Source: Branchiostoma lanceolatum (lineage: Eukaryota > Chordata > Leptocardii > Amphioxiformes > Branchiostomatidae). From it: a stretch of 64,000 bases of DNA. The position numbers and the translations under genes are program-made. The notes beneath the pieces were generated by a model that was given only the letters and a program-made list of their open reading frames with translations, was not told the origin of the DNA and did no database searches. Numbering within the stretch: the first letter of the stretch is position 1; each line of letters opens with the position of its first letter. Positions 33,601-43,588 of the stretch are shown here, in pieces. The DNA lies in the NCBI RefSeq assembly GCF_035083965.1, contig NC_089724.1, positions 8,162,501 through 8,226,500 on the forward strand, written 5' to 3'.

Positions 33601-36219
33601 AGCGAGGAGAAGTTAATAATGATAGTTAGTTTTATTTTGTATCTGTTAACTGTATCTGTTCAACATGTTTTGTCCTGTTGTGACATGTACTTAGCTCTCT
33701 TTGGCAAAAATGTGCAATAAAGGTCTTCATTCATTCATTCATTCATTCATTCATTATTCGTGTCGCTGTCCCTCATTCATATTGGACAATATCATTTTGG
33801 TGAGCATAATCGTCGGTAGGACGACAACAATTTGTCTTCAGTCCCTTTTGTTTTTTGTCTATTGAGTTAATTATCTTAACCTGATAGCTAACAACCGTTT
33901 TAAACAACGACTAGCTTTTGTGTACTAAAGGAGTAAGTGAATAAGATGGGACACAAATTTCACTTCTCACACGACGCGAACATGCTTGATGCTTTTGAAA
34001 GTTGAAACTGATACATCTTTGTTTTGTCCCAAAATCTATGTTCTAGACCTATATATTATGTGAGCCAACTCAGTTCCCCAAGGTCCACAACTTTAGTCCC
34101 CCACCCCCACACATGAGTCTCTTCCCACTAAATATCATCCTCCTGTAAAAGTGTAGCTAGCTTTCAGCGTCTTTAAACATGTCAGTACAAACTAGGCATT
34201 CCGTGTGACTGGGTCTGTCAGAAACTTAACGTTCCTTATGACGTGGGCAATTAGCGCGAACCCCCGCCAGAGGCGCCACGGGGCGGAGTGGTGACGTGAG
34301 CGGCTGTACCTCACTCACAAGCCGCCCGCCTTCACGCAAAGCTCCGCCGAGGGACATCGTCTGCTCCGGCGGAGGCCTCGGGATCTATACTGTAGAATGC
34401 GTGGCCCTGGGAACTGCGTGTTTCGTCTTCACGTGGAGGCCAACAAGTCACACGAAGGCTACGCCCCCAAGTGGCTGGAACAACATGAGCCGTAGCTAGT
34501 CCCCTCGACCTGCGGGTGTATGGATGTTAGCGTCTGCTGTTGCCATGCGGTGTAATTTGTGAACAGGTCTACCGTGGCCGCGCGCCAGACAGATCAACAG
34601 TATGTACTCTGATTTTCTCGGCGAAGATTCGGGGGACGGCCGGCCTATTTTACCAGAGAATCGTCAACACTGCCTTTGTCATTGTTTGCTCGTCAAACGT
34701 CAAGAGTATACAAACTGAATGACCTCATATTCACAGTGACGACAAGATACACATGGTGTGTTTACAGTACCTGTTCAGGTGACGAATGGCATACCGTGAG
34801 TTACTGCAACGTCGGCAAAAACCTGAGGAGTCCCTGTCTGAAACCACTGTTCCGCTAGCAAATACGGGTACAGCCGAGCAAGGTAGTCTCAAACCCAAGT
34901 GACCTGTTACAGGCGTCTCGGCTATACAAACACGTGTACAGTCGGTGACACCCCCCTCCCTACAGGATCTCCTGCGAACCGAGGTTAGAATAGGACATTC
35001 CTTTAAGGTCATGCCTATGTACCGTTTCACTGGGGACAGTAAGACCTTCTGTTGCACTACCCCCCAGACAACCGTACTAATTCAGCTTCCTGCCAAACGA
35101 CAATCAAACATTTTCCCAATCATCTGTGAAACATCACGATGCCCTGACCTCCAGATCCACGCTGTCCCTTAAGGCAACAGTCACGATAAGTCTCGTGCTA
35201 TCTGTGACCAAAAAAACTGACCCAAAGCCTTCACGGCCACTGATCTTAAAGCGCTCGAGTCCTCAGGGTCTGTCAGAAAGTATGTCGCTGTTTACCAGCG
35301 CCCCGTAAACACCTGTATAGCACACACAAGTAAAAACGACTTGTATGCTCTTCACAGGCGTATAGAAACGGCACGTGTGCAGCTGGTAACTCTAAACACG
35401 AGGTACTACGCTATCTCTCACGCTTGTCAAGATAGCGGTTACGGTTGACGTCGACTCTGACAGCAGAAGTTTCGTTACTTATGAGGCCTTGGCCTAAAAC
35501 ATGCTGTGAGGGACACTTCCGCAACAACTGGGTATGATCGAAAGCAGGGACGACTAACTAGTCCAAAAGACGAGTGCGTGTTTCTCAGCTCTTGAATGAG
35601 TTATATAGATTCAAACTATCAAAGAAAATGTGTTGTAACGTTACCCCCCTGGTGCATAACGGGAACGGTATACTTCACAAGGACGGTGACCTCGGCCGCT
35701 GGTCTGTGCAAATTTGCCCTGTCGGTGTAAATAAAAGCTACCACGGAACGTGTTTGTAAATTGGAACGATTAGACCGTTTGTAGTGCAGCGACCCAAGAA
35801 GCGCCACGACAAGGGGGATCCTACTCTTGCGTGCAAGGAGAGTGTTACATTAGAGGGCAACATGGCTGCATTGCGTGCGCTGCTCTTCATTTTTACCCGC
35901 TACGAGCTTCATAGTTAGCATTTCTTGCATGTGTAATGTAGGGAATCGGAGCCTTACCGTAGGCGTTGCCATCCTGTGAGGTGCCCCCGATGGCGCCGTT
36001 GCTAAAAAGTTGTAAGTGGTAGCCTGTCCGGCAGTACAGCTGCTTGGTCCTGTTATTGGAGCCCAGGTGCGTGTAGGTACTTGTAAAGTCTACCTGGCGT
36101 GGCGTGCGTGACCGGGGCATGATGGGCTCCGCAGCCTGGGCGGGGAAACCGCGACAAAACTCCGTCAGAAAGTGGAGGACGAGGGTGCACCGCAGAAAGG
36201 CTGAAGTGGTGATTTCCAT
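21693..36219 (-). CDS. Fibroblast growth factor, FGF3/7/10/22-like, four coding exons
   Basis: A secreted FGF receptor ligand. Coding exons on the minus strand are 36219-35958, 28795-28692, 26377-26307 and 21819-21693. Phases agree throughout, giving 187 residues. Exon 1 encodes a signal peptide (hydrophobic LRCTLVLHFL, cut near FPAQA), then LYCRTGYHLQLFSNG. Exon 2 is exactly 104 bp, the canonical size of the FGF middle exon, and encodes VEVGVAGIWGVE, RYLCMDSRGHLYGS. Exon 3 encodes TDCEFLERIEDNGYNTYAA, and exon 4 RWYVGLDRQGQPRRG and HISGQFLP. The trefoil core is complete. YHLQL, CEFxERI and ERIEDNGYNTYA favour the FGF3/7/10/22 group. Vertebrate FGFs encode the end in one exon; here a 4.5-kb intron splits it after NTYAA. 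The open frame extends upstream of the chosen Met, but only this Met gives a signal peptide. Sequons NRT and NFT are present. Confidence 0.9.
22219..22332. mobile_element. Short inverted-repeat element in FGF intron 3
   Basis: AGATCTATCGGTAGCAA at the left is complemented by TTGCCACCGATAGATCT at the right, with about 80 bases between. Non-coding. Confidence 0.65.
22959..23133. mobile_element. Inverted-repeat element, family A
   Basis: Ends TACTGTAAGTGCAGAAAT and ATTTCTGCATTTACAGTA; internal GTGGTTTTATGTTCGCGG and its complement. Same family as 20344-20554. Confidence 0.8.
23914..24054. mobile_element. Foldback element with TACTCTCCAAGCAGAGG ends
   Basis: TACTCTCCAAGCAGAGGTTG is mirrored by CAACCTCTGCTTGGAGAGTA, and the complementarity continues into GGTAGAA and TTGTGACC. 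The centre is about 50 bases. Non-coding. Confidence 0.8.
24590..24665. repeat. ACAAACAT-type simple repeat
   Basis: Imperfect tandem runs of ACAAACAT/ACAAAC. No gene. Confidence 0.85.
24688..24790 (+). mobile_element. Short LINE reverse-transcriptase C-terminal remnant
   Basis: The frame gives QLFPRTTSIQEWNILPTNIV, the SFFPRTxxxWNxLP signature near the end of LINE reverse transcriptases. Only about 30 codons remain. Confidence 0.55.
24900..25735. repeat. Dispersed AT-rich repeat, partner of 6330-6870
   Basis: Recurring blocks CAAATGAAGACCTTATTTGCATAATCAATA and ATGAGGACCTCATTTGCATAAT occur several times. The end GGTCGTGGAACTCTAGTTT matches the copy at 6330-6870. Non-coding. Confidence 0.65.
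28461..28735. repeat. Tandem duplication including the 3' half and splice donor of FGF exon 2
   Basis: Two segments (about 28461-28565 and 28637-28735) share GTCTxTACAACTGCT, TACCGATCCATATAAGTG and CCATACACAGATATCTG. On the minus strand the extra copy (28564-28521) encodes RYLCMANRGHLYGS followed by GTAAGT, in the same frame as the true exon's RYLCMDSRGHLYGS and GTAAGC. It lacks the first half of the exon; an in-frame TAG lies directly upstream. An AG just before CTCAGATAT could act as a weak acceptor. Confidence 0.8.
28984..29035 (-). repeat. Hammerhead-core-like repeat remnant
   Basis: On the minus strand it reads CTGAGGA, then a 6-bp stem GGTGAC…GTCACC, then GAAT. This is the same design as 51675-51704 but with the GAAA box mutated to GAAT. 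It is probably the end of a Penelope-like or related retroelement. Confidence 0.4.
29976..30375. repeat. Four-copy tandem array, about 102-bp unit
   Basis: Units start at about 29979, 30081, 30183 and 30284. Each contains ACATGAACTTACACTTTGGG, TCCAGCGTAGT, TTAGTTACTAATAGTTTAAG and AGAGCTCCAC. The copies diverge by several per cent. No coding potential; it is a minisatellite inside FGF intron 1. Confidence 0.9.
30613..30775. repeat. Dispersed repeat, family B
   Basis: CCTCCACCAAGCCTTCCTACGG, TGGATCGTAGAATTCGGC, TATTGGCCGGTAGAGTCAGT and TTAGTCTGGTAGAGACTAG are shared with 32026-32272, 44627-44787 and, inverted, 19381-19945. Confidence 0.65.
32026..32272. repeat. Dispersed repeat, family B
   Basis: CCTCCACCAGGCCTTTCTACGG, ACGGATCGTATAACTCGGC, GAATAATTGGCCAG, CTGGCAAATATTCTCCC and CCAGTCTGGCAGAGACCACA: the fullest copy of the family in this window. 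Non-coding. Confidence 0.65.
32431..32511. mobile_element. About 80-bp inverted-repeat element, family C
   Basis: TTAACCTTTAGCAC at one end, AGGGAAAAGGTTAA at the other, with CCGTTTGGCACCCAATTCCC between. Four other copies lie at 44344-44847 (interrupted), 50526-50618, 50776-50855 and 55807-55889. Confidence 0.75.
33600..33760 (+). repeat. Retroelement 3' tail ending in a CATT microsatellite
   Basis: TTTGGCAAAAATGTGCAATAAAGGTC runs directly into seven or more TTCA units (33726-33757). An AATAAA-containing 3' end followed by a tetranucleotide run is typical of LINE/SINE tails. The stretch 33810-35957 holds no recognisable exon. Confidence 0.5.
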
Positions 36220-39200
36220 CCCTTCGCGTGAGTAGGTCTCTGTCAGACGACCCACTTGACCGCCTCCCGCCGATGAGACCCGGGGCCAACCGCGGTGAGG
36301 CGTGCAACATGCAACCGACACTGTCGGCAATTGGGGCGCCGCATTCTTTATAAGTGCGTTTACCCCACCCGCTACAATGTAGACTGTGGCTGGATAAAGG
36401 GATGGCACACACAAAAAAATCAGCCCAGGGCGATCTTAATTTGATTGAAATAAATGAGACAGATGATTACGACAATTGAGAAATGCCATAAATGGCACGC
36501 CACGACAGCTCGGAGTCCTCCTCTCCAAACCTCACCCCGAGAACCGATACACTCTCCAACGTACACCCAGTATATCGCAACAAGTATCGTCAAGTTCTTT
36601 TCACCATCTTTTATCGCTTAATCTTGAAGCGTTGTCACACCTCCCAGGGCAAAAACATGTCTGTGGTGAGAAGATCGCCTTGGTGCCCTGGCTGGGCTGG
36701 CGCAAAAGACATGCCGTAATTAAGACCAATTAGACACGCGAAGTTCTAGCCACTGAAATGAGCCGCTGGTGCGATGACGGCACCACCTTATTACTAAGTG
36801 CGCGCCTTTTGTCAATTGTGTGTGTGAGAATGAAATGATACCGGGGCCAGAGGTTGTTCTAGCAATTACCTCCTTCTTCGCGTAACAAATTGCTGAGTTG
36901 ATGTCCACAGAACTAGGGGGTACGACTTGTGTTAGTGTGGTGTGGGGAGGGCACACTATAATGAGAGACTGCCCCCCACCCCGGTCACCTGTGCGGTAGT
37001 ATAATTGTACGGCGGTGGTGTGCTCAGTAAATGTTAATGCTTAACTGGAACATCACCTGTGTCTACTCTTATCTGCTGTCAATCTGGGGTGCTATTTTAG
37101 GGGGTTGGTCGTATCTTTTCTTTGAAGGATGTCCCAACACATGTGCGAGTTTGGGCGACTTTTTCTTGAGGGCTTTTCATGGTCGGTTAGCTGTCTTTCA
37201 TTAAGATGACAAGACAGTTTGTATAAGACAGGTCATAAAAGAAAAGAAGTAGGAAGGATGGAACTACTGAGGTTATCTCATGCAAAGCAAAAACAAAAGG
37301 TTCGAATAACTCATCAGTGGAGGTGTGAAGAAGCCATAGAGCAGTAGATAGCAGCGCACGCAATAAGGAAATAAAGTAGATATTCCGATTGTCAAAGTAA
37401 ACCAAAAAGGTTAGGTGTGACAGGTCGTTCAGTGTGATATAACCAGCTGCTACCGCGCTGCGTGCCTGCGAAGCTGGTGTGTTATTACGCCGACAGTCGG
37501 TAATACCGGCTTTACATATACTAAATTCAGAAAAATATCAATATTCTCCTGTCTTCTTGTCATGTCGTGTGCTCAAAATTAAACCTACGCCTTTCCCACC
37601 GTTCAAGTGCTCCACGTGTGCTAGCTATAGCGGCTGTTGGACATTTTTGTGGTTCCCGTAATCCTCAAAAGATAAATATTTGTCTGTATACATTGCAAAG
37701 AATGTCTGTGATGTGTACATGCGGAGTTCCACTTGATCGAAGCCTAACCGCTGGATTTTCTTAAGTATGTTGTACAACATGTGTGGGAGCGGCCACGGAT
37801 CACTTAATTGGGCTGTCGTATTAACCTTTCTGGCGGCGGATTAGTGCTCACTCCCAGTCATTCTGACACCTACACACTTAATGATTCATAACAAATCGTC
37901 TCAGAGGAAAATTTGAGTCAGTGATTGCAACCGTTTATGATATGATAAATCACACGTGTGTCATGTAGTCATGAGTCAGAAACCCCCACCTTTTTCACAG
38001 GTAGACTGACGCGTTTGGCCCGCCTGAGATGTGAAGACTCACTCTCGCCGTGCTCACATTTCACCTCGATCATTTTCTTCCCTACTGCACTTCAGTAAAA
38101 GACTGCGAAGAGGCGAAGGCCAGACAATTACAGAGGTAAAAGGCCGCAGCAAAGCCTCGCACGTATGGTCTCTACCTGTACGTAGATGACCCTTTACGTG
38201 TTTGTCTGTCTGGTTGTTAATAGGCTGAGCGACCTCCAGAAAATCTAAAGAATTTCTAGTGTGTGTAGTAGTACAAAGAACCGTAAGCGGCCCGCACCGA
38301 AAAATGCCCCCGGCTACAATCTGGGAAAGACCCCCTCGCATGCATTAGCCGCGACAGCGATAGCACAATTTAGTGGGACAATCACCTGGATACCTGGCCG
38401 CATGGCCCCGAGCGCCCGACGTGACGTTTTTAACACACTCCCACGTTAACTGATGACGGCAACTAAAGCAGTGTAAGGTGTTTGACGTGTTGGCTTAAAT
38501 ATACGTGTTTGAGTGATGTAGGAATGATCTGAAATTGTACAGGAATGATGCAAATATCAGACAACAGAACATCATAATTTCTATCCACTGTACAGCTAAT
38601 GATATCGAATTCAGCAAGCGCTAGCTATAGATTTTGCAATATCCTGCCCATGCGCATTATGACCTGCGATGTGAGGTCACAATACCAGGTTTTGTGTGAG
38701 AAATCAGTTTACAGATACATCACATGCTTGTATTGAAAATAGAATAATAATCGAAAATACATTGCCTGATATAATTGACAATTTAATCGAAATTTGATGA
38801 AATGAATTTGAGAAATGAGAGTAACGAACTTTGCTCGCGCCAGTGCCGTGCGATCTTAATTCGCTAGGTGGGGAACGTATATAGTTACCTGTAGGTATTA
38901 GGTAAAGAACTACGATGCAGTTACTATACTAGTATACTACTGATGGAAACAAAAACGGGTGCCATAAAGTGTACAATTATCACCTGGACCCCAAGATCTA
39001 GAAGTTATATTATACTTATAATCCCATTGGTCAACAAAACTGAATTTCAAAGCAGGTATCATTCTGTAGTCTGTACTAAATATCGAGAACTTTGCTTTGA
39101 AACAAAATTCATAATGCGGTTTTCCGAATATTGCAACGCAGTATGTTAAGTACACCTATGTACGTAAACCGCTGTCTTCTGTTAAAAAAAGCTGAGAAAG

Positions 39201-40567
39201 CTAGGATGTTGGATTGAGGGTGAGGTTTGGAAAAAGTTATTGCAGTTTTTCTCTTGATTAACAATGTTTCCGACTTCTTGTTGTAAGTCTTCAATTTTCT
39301 CAACTTCTGCTGCACTTGTCACTTGTTTCTTTATCCATCTTGTGCATTTTGCAAGTTTCCATTTTCACACCACCCCAAGATTAGTCTCTATCAGACCCCA
39401 TGGGTCGCTGAAAAGATAGTAGAAACTGGCCAAAAATATGATGGACCTATGGAGTTTGGTAGAGACTATAAAAAATTGTCGAGCGCAATTCAATGGACTG
39501 GCTCTGCGGCGGTATTGTTTGCATGGTAGTATCTTTATCACGGTACACGTGATTGATTGATTTTTTTGTAATGCGAAAAAAACAACATTTGTCGATTCAC
39601 CTTATACATATTGATCATATACATCGATTAGGCCGTGAACGACACCGTTGCCATGACGTCAGAATCACGCCCCCTAGCATCACAGCACGTGATCACAGGA
39701 TGTTCGATCACATGAGAGCGGAAGGATGGAGCAGACCATTCTCTTTGGGGGTTAAACGTCTTTTAGTTTTTTATTACTAAAACAAACAGAGCTAAATAGG
39801 ACTAATAAGCAATACGGTAATACTATGACTACATGTTTGTACCAAAACAGTATATTTATAAAGATTTGTTATCTTTTATAATCATATTAGAGATCTGTTT
39901 TGTTTGATTTTGGCTCCTATATCATAGTGGACTAAGCAGACTAGTGGAATGCGGTGCATAGGATAAGTTCTTCAGCATTCGAGTGGATTTTTAGACCTTT
40001 CTTAACCTTGGCACACCTTCGGGTTACTTACACAAGTAAGAGCGACTTATTTACTTGTTGTGTGTCTGAAGTTGCCCTCATTAAGTTTCATGGAGGGTCT
40101 GAGAACGAGAAGGGTGACTCTGAGGCGACTTCCGAGAAGCGGTGGGAGGGGCTAGACAACTATAACGGTGTCCCCTTATCTTGTCTTATGTTGGAGCTTG
40201 GTAAACATGGACCTAGAACAGCAAACTGTCGCCTGGAGATAAATATACTGATTTTGAACGTTCCTGGCTTGTTTTTAAGTCTTATCTATGAACAAACAAT
40301 AGCAAAGTCGGTGTGTGGATGAGAGCGCTCAGGACTCCGTATATTGGAGGGAGGGGGGTGGCAGGTTTTGACTACATCAAAATTGATCAAATATTTGTTT
40401 TGACTCAACGAGCAGCTCTAGTTTGATTATTTTGTTTGCTTGTTTCTTGAAATTTTCTGGCTGGTTACACAGCTAGTGCATAGAACAGCGGATGGGAAAA
40501 AATTAGAACCAATTCAGTAGATTCTAGAATGCAAGAATGATTTTTGTTGTCTTATGTTGCTTTCCAG
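36220..40567. other. Intergenic region between divergent FGF and coiled-coil genes
   Basis: No exon was identified. It contains a repeat at 37432-37506 (inverted match to 8098-8175) and a small element at 39376-39470 (TTAGTCTCTATCAGACC and GATAGTAGAAACTGGCCAA, also found inverted near 19875-19935). The promoters and 5' UTR exons of both flanking genes should lie here, but no TATA or other decisive motif is seen. Confidence 0.45.
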
Positions 40568-40625
40568 GCATTTGCAACCACCAGTCAAGACAGGGGTGGA
40601 ATCTGTAACCAAGGAAGCTGTTGCC

Positions 40626-41897
40626 ATGGATACGGCACAGGAAAACTCCACACCTAGTGTGGATATGACTTCTCCACAGGATATATCCGTCCAACACTCA
40701 ATCAATCACGAGGAAAAACCCTGCACTTCGGCAAACGGCTACATGGGGGAGCAGTTTCCAGAGAAGCACACAAGGGTACACCTGGAAATTGTGGAAAAGT
40801 TGATGAAAGAAAAGGAGGAGTTAGAAACGGAGTTACACATGCTGACCAAACAACTGGAGAAGGAGCGCATCGACTACCAAGAAAGACTCAGATCGCGAGA
40901 CGTGGGGCTCAGGGCTAAAGACATCATCATAGAGGACTTAAAGAACTCTGTGAAAAGTAAGGACGAAGAGGTTAGACAGGCGCAACTAAGTGTAGCACCC
41001 AAAGACAAAGAAATTGCAAACCTCAAAGAAATGCTGAAAGCTCGTGATCTGATTCTGCAAGGGATGCAGAAGTCCATAAAGGAAGGGGACAAAAAGGTCG
41101 AAGCCAAGCGAAAAGTTGTGATGGAGAAAGAAAGCCACAAAAAGGAGCTTGAAACGCAGCTGAAAAAGGCAGAGAGTGACAGAAAGATTATTCAAGAAAG
41201 GCACGACAAGCTGATTCGTCAGATGAGAGATACGGCGGTAAGGAAATTGAAATTTTCCGCGGAACTCGAGGCCTTGAAGAAAACGATAGCCCAAGAGCAG
41301 GAAGAAAGGTCGACGAGGTTAAACGAGGGGTTGGACTCTTTGTCGAGTGTGTTTAACATGATGTGTGACTTTGTGGAGGAGTTGCACTCCAGTGAGTTGA
41401 CTAACGGAGTCGAGTCCACCGTCTCCAGAACTGTCATCTCGATGGCGCTGGAGGCAGAAGTTAGAAAGGACTGGATGCTGGGAGAGATGGCGAGGATACA
41501 CTCGCTATTCAACGGGCACGTGGCGAAACTGATCGAAAGGATGGAGCAGAGGGAACAGCAGTTACACGACGACCTCTGCAGAATGTCCCAGGAAGGTCAA
41601 CAAGAAGTCAAAGGTCATGAGATGAACAAGAGGTCAGAGGGTAACCATAAGAAAGATGAGAAAGAAGATGTGAACAAAACCTCTGCAGGTTTGCCTCTTG
41701 TTGATGCAGATACAGACGGAGATGACACGGAAGTGGCACTTGAGGCAGAGGACAACAATCTCACAGACAGCCCTGGGGCAGAGACTAGTTCTCCTTCCCA
41801 GGGAGAACAGTCGGAGAACAAGAACAGAAGAGTATCAAAAGGCTGGTCCAGCTTTACAGGACGTTTCGGGAAGATGTTTCAGTCTCAGAGCAACTAG
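40626..41897 (+). CDS. Coiled-coil protein, family not recognised (intronless CDS)
   Basis: An acceptor (TTGCTTTCCAG, ending 40567) precedes an open frame to TAG at 41895-41897. The start is placed at ATG 40626 in the context GTTGCCATGG; an in-frame ATG at 40554 lies inside the intron-like tract. The product is 423 residues: a Ser/Thr-rich head (1-45), a long Lys/Glu heptad-rich coiled coil (about 50-245, with EKEELETELHMLTKQLEKER), and a second helical domain (about 250-325, with SSVFNMMCDFVEELHSSEL and WMLGEMARIHSLFNGHV). An acidic, disordered stretch follows (about 335-400), then a basic, aromatic tail (RRVSKGWSSFTGRFGKMFQ) that might bind membrane. I do not recognise a family. AATAAA occurs at 42010-42015 and 42307-42312. 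It lies tail to tail with PHRF1. Confidence 0.8.
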   Translation: MDTAQENSTPSVDMTSPQDISVQHSINHEEKPCTSANGYMGEQFPEKHTRVHLEIVEKLMKEKEELETELHMLTKQLEKERIDYQERLRSRDVGLRAKDIIIEDLKNSVKSKDEEVRQAQLSVAPKDKEIANLKEMLKARDLILQGMQKSIKEGDKKVEAKRKVVMEKESHKKELETQLKKAESDRKIIQERHDKLIRQMRDTAVRKLKFSAELEALKKTIAQEQEERSTRLNEGLDSLSSVFNMMCDFVEELHSSELTNGVESTVSRTVISMALEAEVRKDWMLGEMARIHSLFNGHVAKLIERMEQREQQLHDDLCRMSQEGQQEVKGHEMNKRSEGNHKKDEKEDVNKTSAGLPLVDADTDGDDTEVALEAEDNNLTDSPGAETSSPSQGEQSENKNRRVSKGWSSFTGRFGKMFQSQSN

Positions 41898-42319
41898 TGC
41901 CAAATTTCTGTTGTTCTAAACGATTGTTGGTGAAGTAAGTTGCAAAACGGACCAATGGTTACATAGAACATTAGATCTCAGGGCCTCTGTTGGGCAATAA
42001 CGTGTGATTAATAAACACTGCATGTGAGTGATATGAAACAGTTCACTGCAGATAGTTTCTTCTCATCTGCATCATTTTTGCAAAATGATGTTTAAATCGC
42101 AAGCCATATTAGTTATGTTGGTAGCCACATCTGAATTATGCCATACCAGTTTATTTTTACATATGTACTGCCAAACACATGTAGTACTCTTGCCTTGTCG
42201 GCCATATATACTGAGACAACAAATCTAGATAACTCTGTGGTTGGTTCAACTTCACAGAAGAAGACAACAAGAAATTACATGTTCTACCTCTATGTTGGTT
42301 TTGTGGAATAAACAAATGT

Positions 42320-43588
42320 GGAATCAAGGATTTTTAAGTCTTTGCTTTGATGCAGCTCTAGTAGTAGTAGTAGTATCCAGTATCACAGCTCTGTTGTGAA
42401 AAATTAGTTGTAAGAAATCACACTTCACAGATTTGTTTTGAAGATAGTTTATACTAGAATGCTGAAATTGGTACAAACATACATTCCAAGTTTAATTCCT
42501 CTACATTCTGCAGTATTTTTCAATCCAATTCTAACATTACTGTCAACAAAGTGTGCATACAGACTTTCTTTTTGTGTATTCTACACTGTTAAAAATGTGA
42601 ATTTCCTGCTCGGCGATGAAGTTAGACATTGTCATGATTAGAATTTTCTTGACTTCATTCCTCCTGCACTGCAATAGTGACAGAAAACATACTTCAGGGA
42701 GGGGGAAAATGGTAATCTATACTATATTTCTATTCTGTTCGATTCTCCAAGGATTCATTGAAAGAACTTGGACAATGCTATGTAACAAGATTTACAGTTT
42801 TTTGAAACAGGTATAACAGTTGTTGTTGATCTTCCCCAAAAACCTTTGGGTTATCACTATATGGACTGGCATGTCATCCTCTTGGTGTGATCCTCAAGTG
42901 AAAATTTTTCGTAAGCAACAAGTTGTTCCAAAGAGAAAATTCATCAACTTCCTCCAATATCTTACTCCATAATGACCCATGTACTTCATAGCGACCTGTT
43001 TTACAAAGCAGTACACATAGTAGCAGCTCCCATTCAAACTGTTGTACTGTTCTTCAGTTGGCTGAATTCAAAGTGTTTGACAAAACCCCTCAAACACAAC
43101 TGCCCCATCATCTTTTCCCCCCATGCATTAAATCTTGCAACTTAATTCGTTACAATACATTAGAATCATGGGGCAGACAGTGTAATACTATGTACTGTAT
43201 GTCAAATGAGTTAACAGTTGCTCTAAAAAAAACCTACAAGTCTATGTTCTATTCAACTATGTATGGGTAACACTGATTCACTCTAGAAAAAAAAGTATTG
43301 AAACAGAACACAGACGCCACATGTTGTAGAATAAAACCTCTCCATCTGCAATGTACGTTGGAAGGTGACCCAAAAGTGTAGTGTAGGTAAAGTTCACTTT
43401 TCCTGTGACAGGAGTCCCGGGCTTTGGTATTGGCACACAACCAGTTTCGCCTGTGTTTATTTACATGTTCGTGCCGATAGAATAGACGACAAAATCTCTC
43501 AAGTTGTCTCAGTGGTCCTTTGTAGGAGGTGAAAACGACCGTGTATTTCAATTTCAAGTCTTTGTAAAGGTCAGAGTTCATCGGGCGA
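42320..43588. other. Region between convergent gene ends
   Basis: AT-rich with no exon. A GTA/TAG trinucleotide run occurs at about 42360-42375. TTTATT at 43456-43461 is AATAAA on the minus strand and is a likely PHRF1 poly(A) signal. Confidence 0.45.

Noticed and set aside
39954..40322. 122-codon plus-strand open frame upstream of the coiled-coil gene
   Set aside because: The middle looks mildly coding-like, but there is no donor in a useful place and no homology I recognise; it could be 5' UTR.
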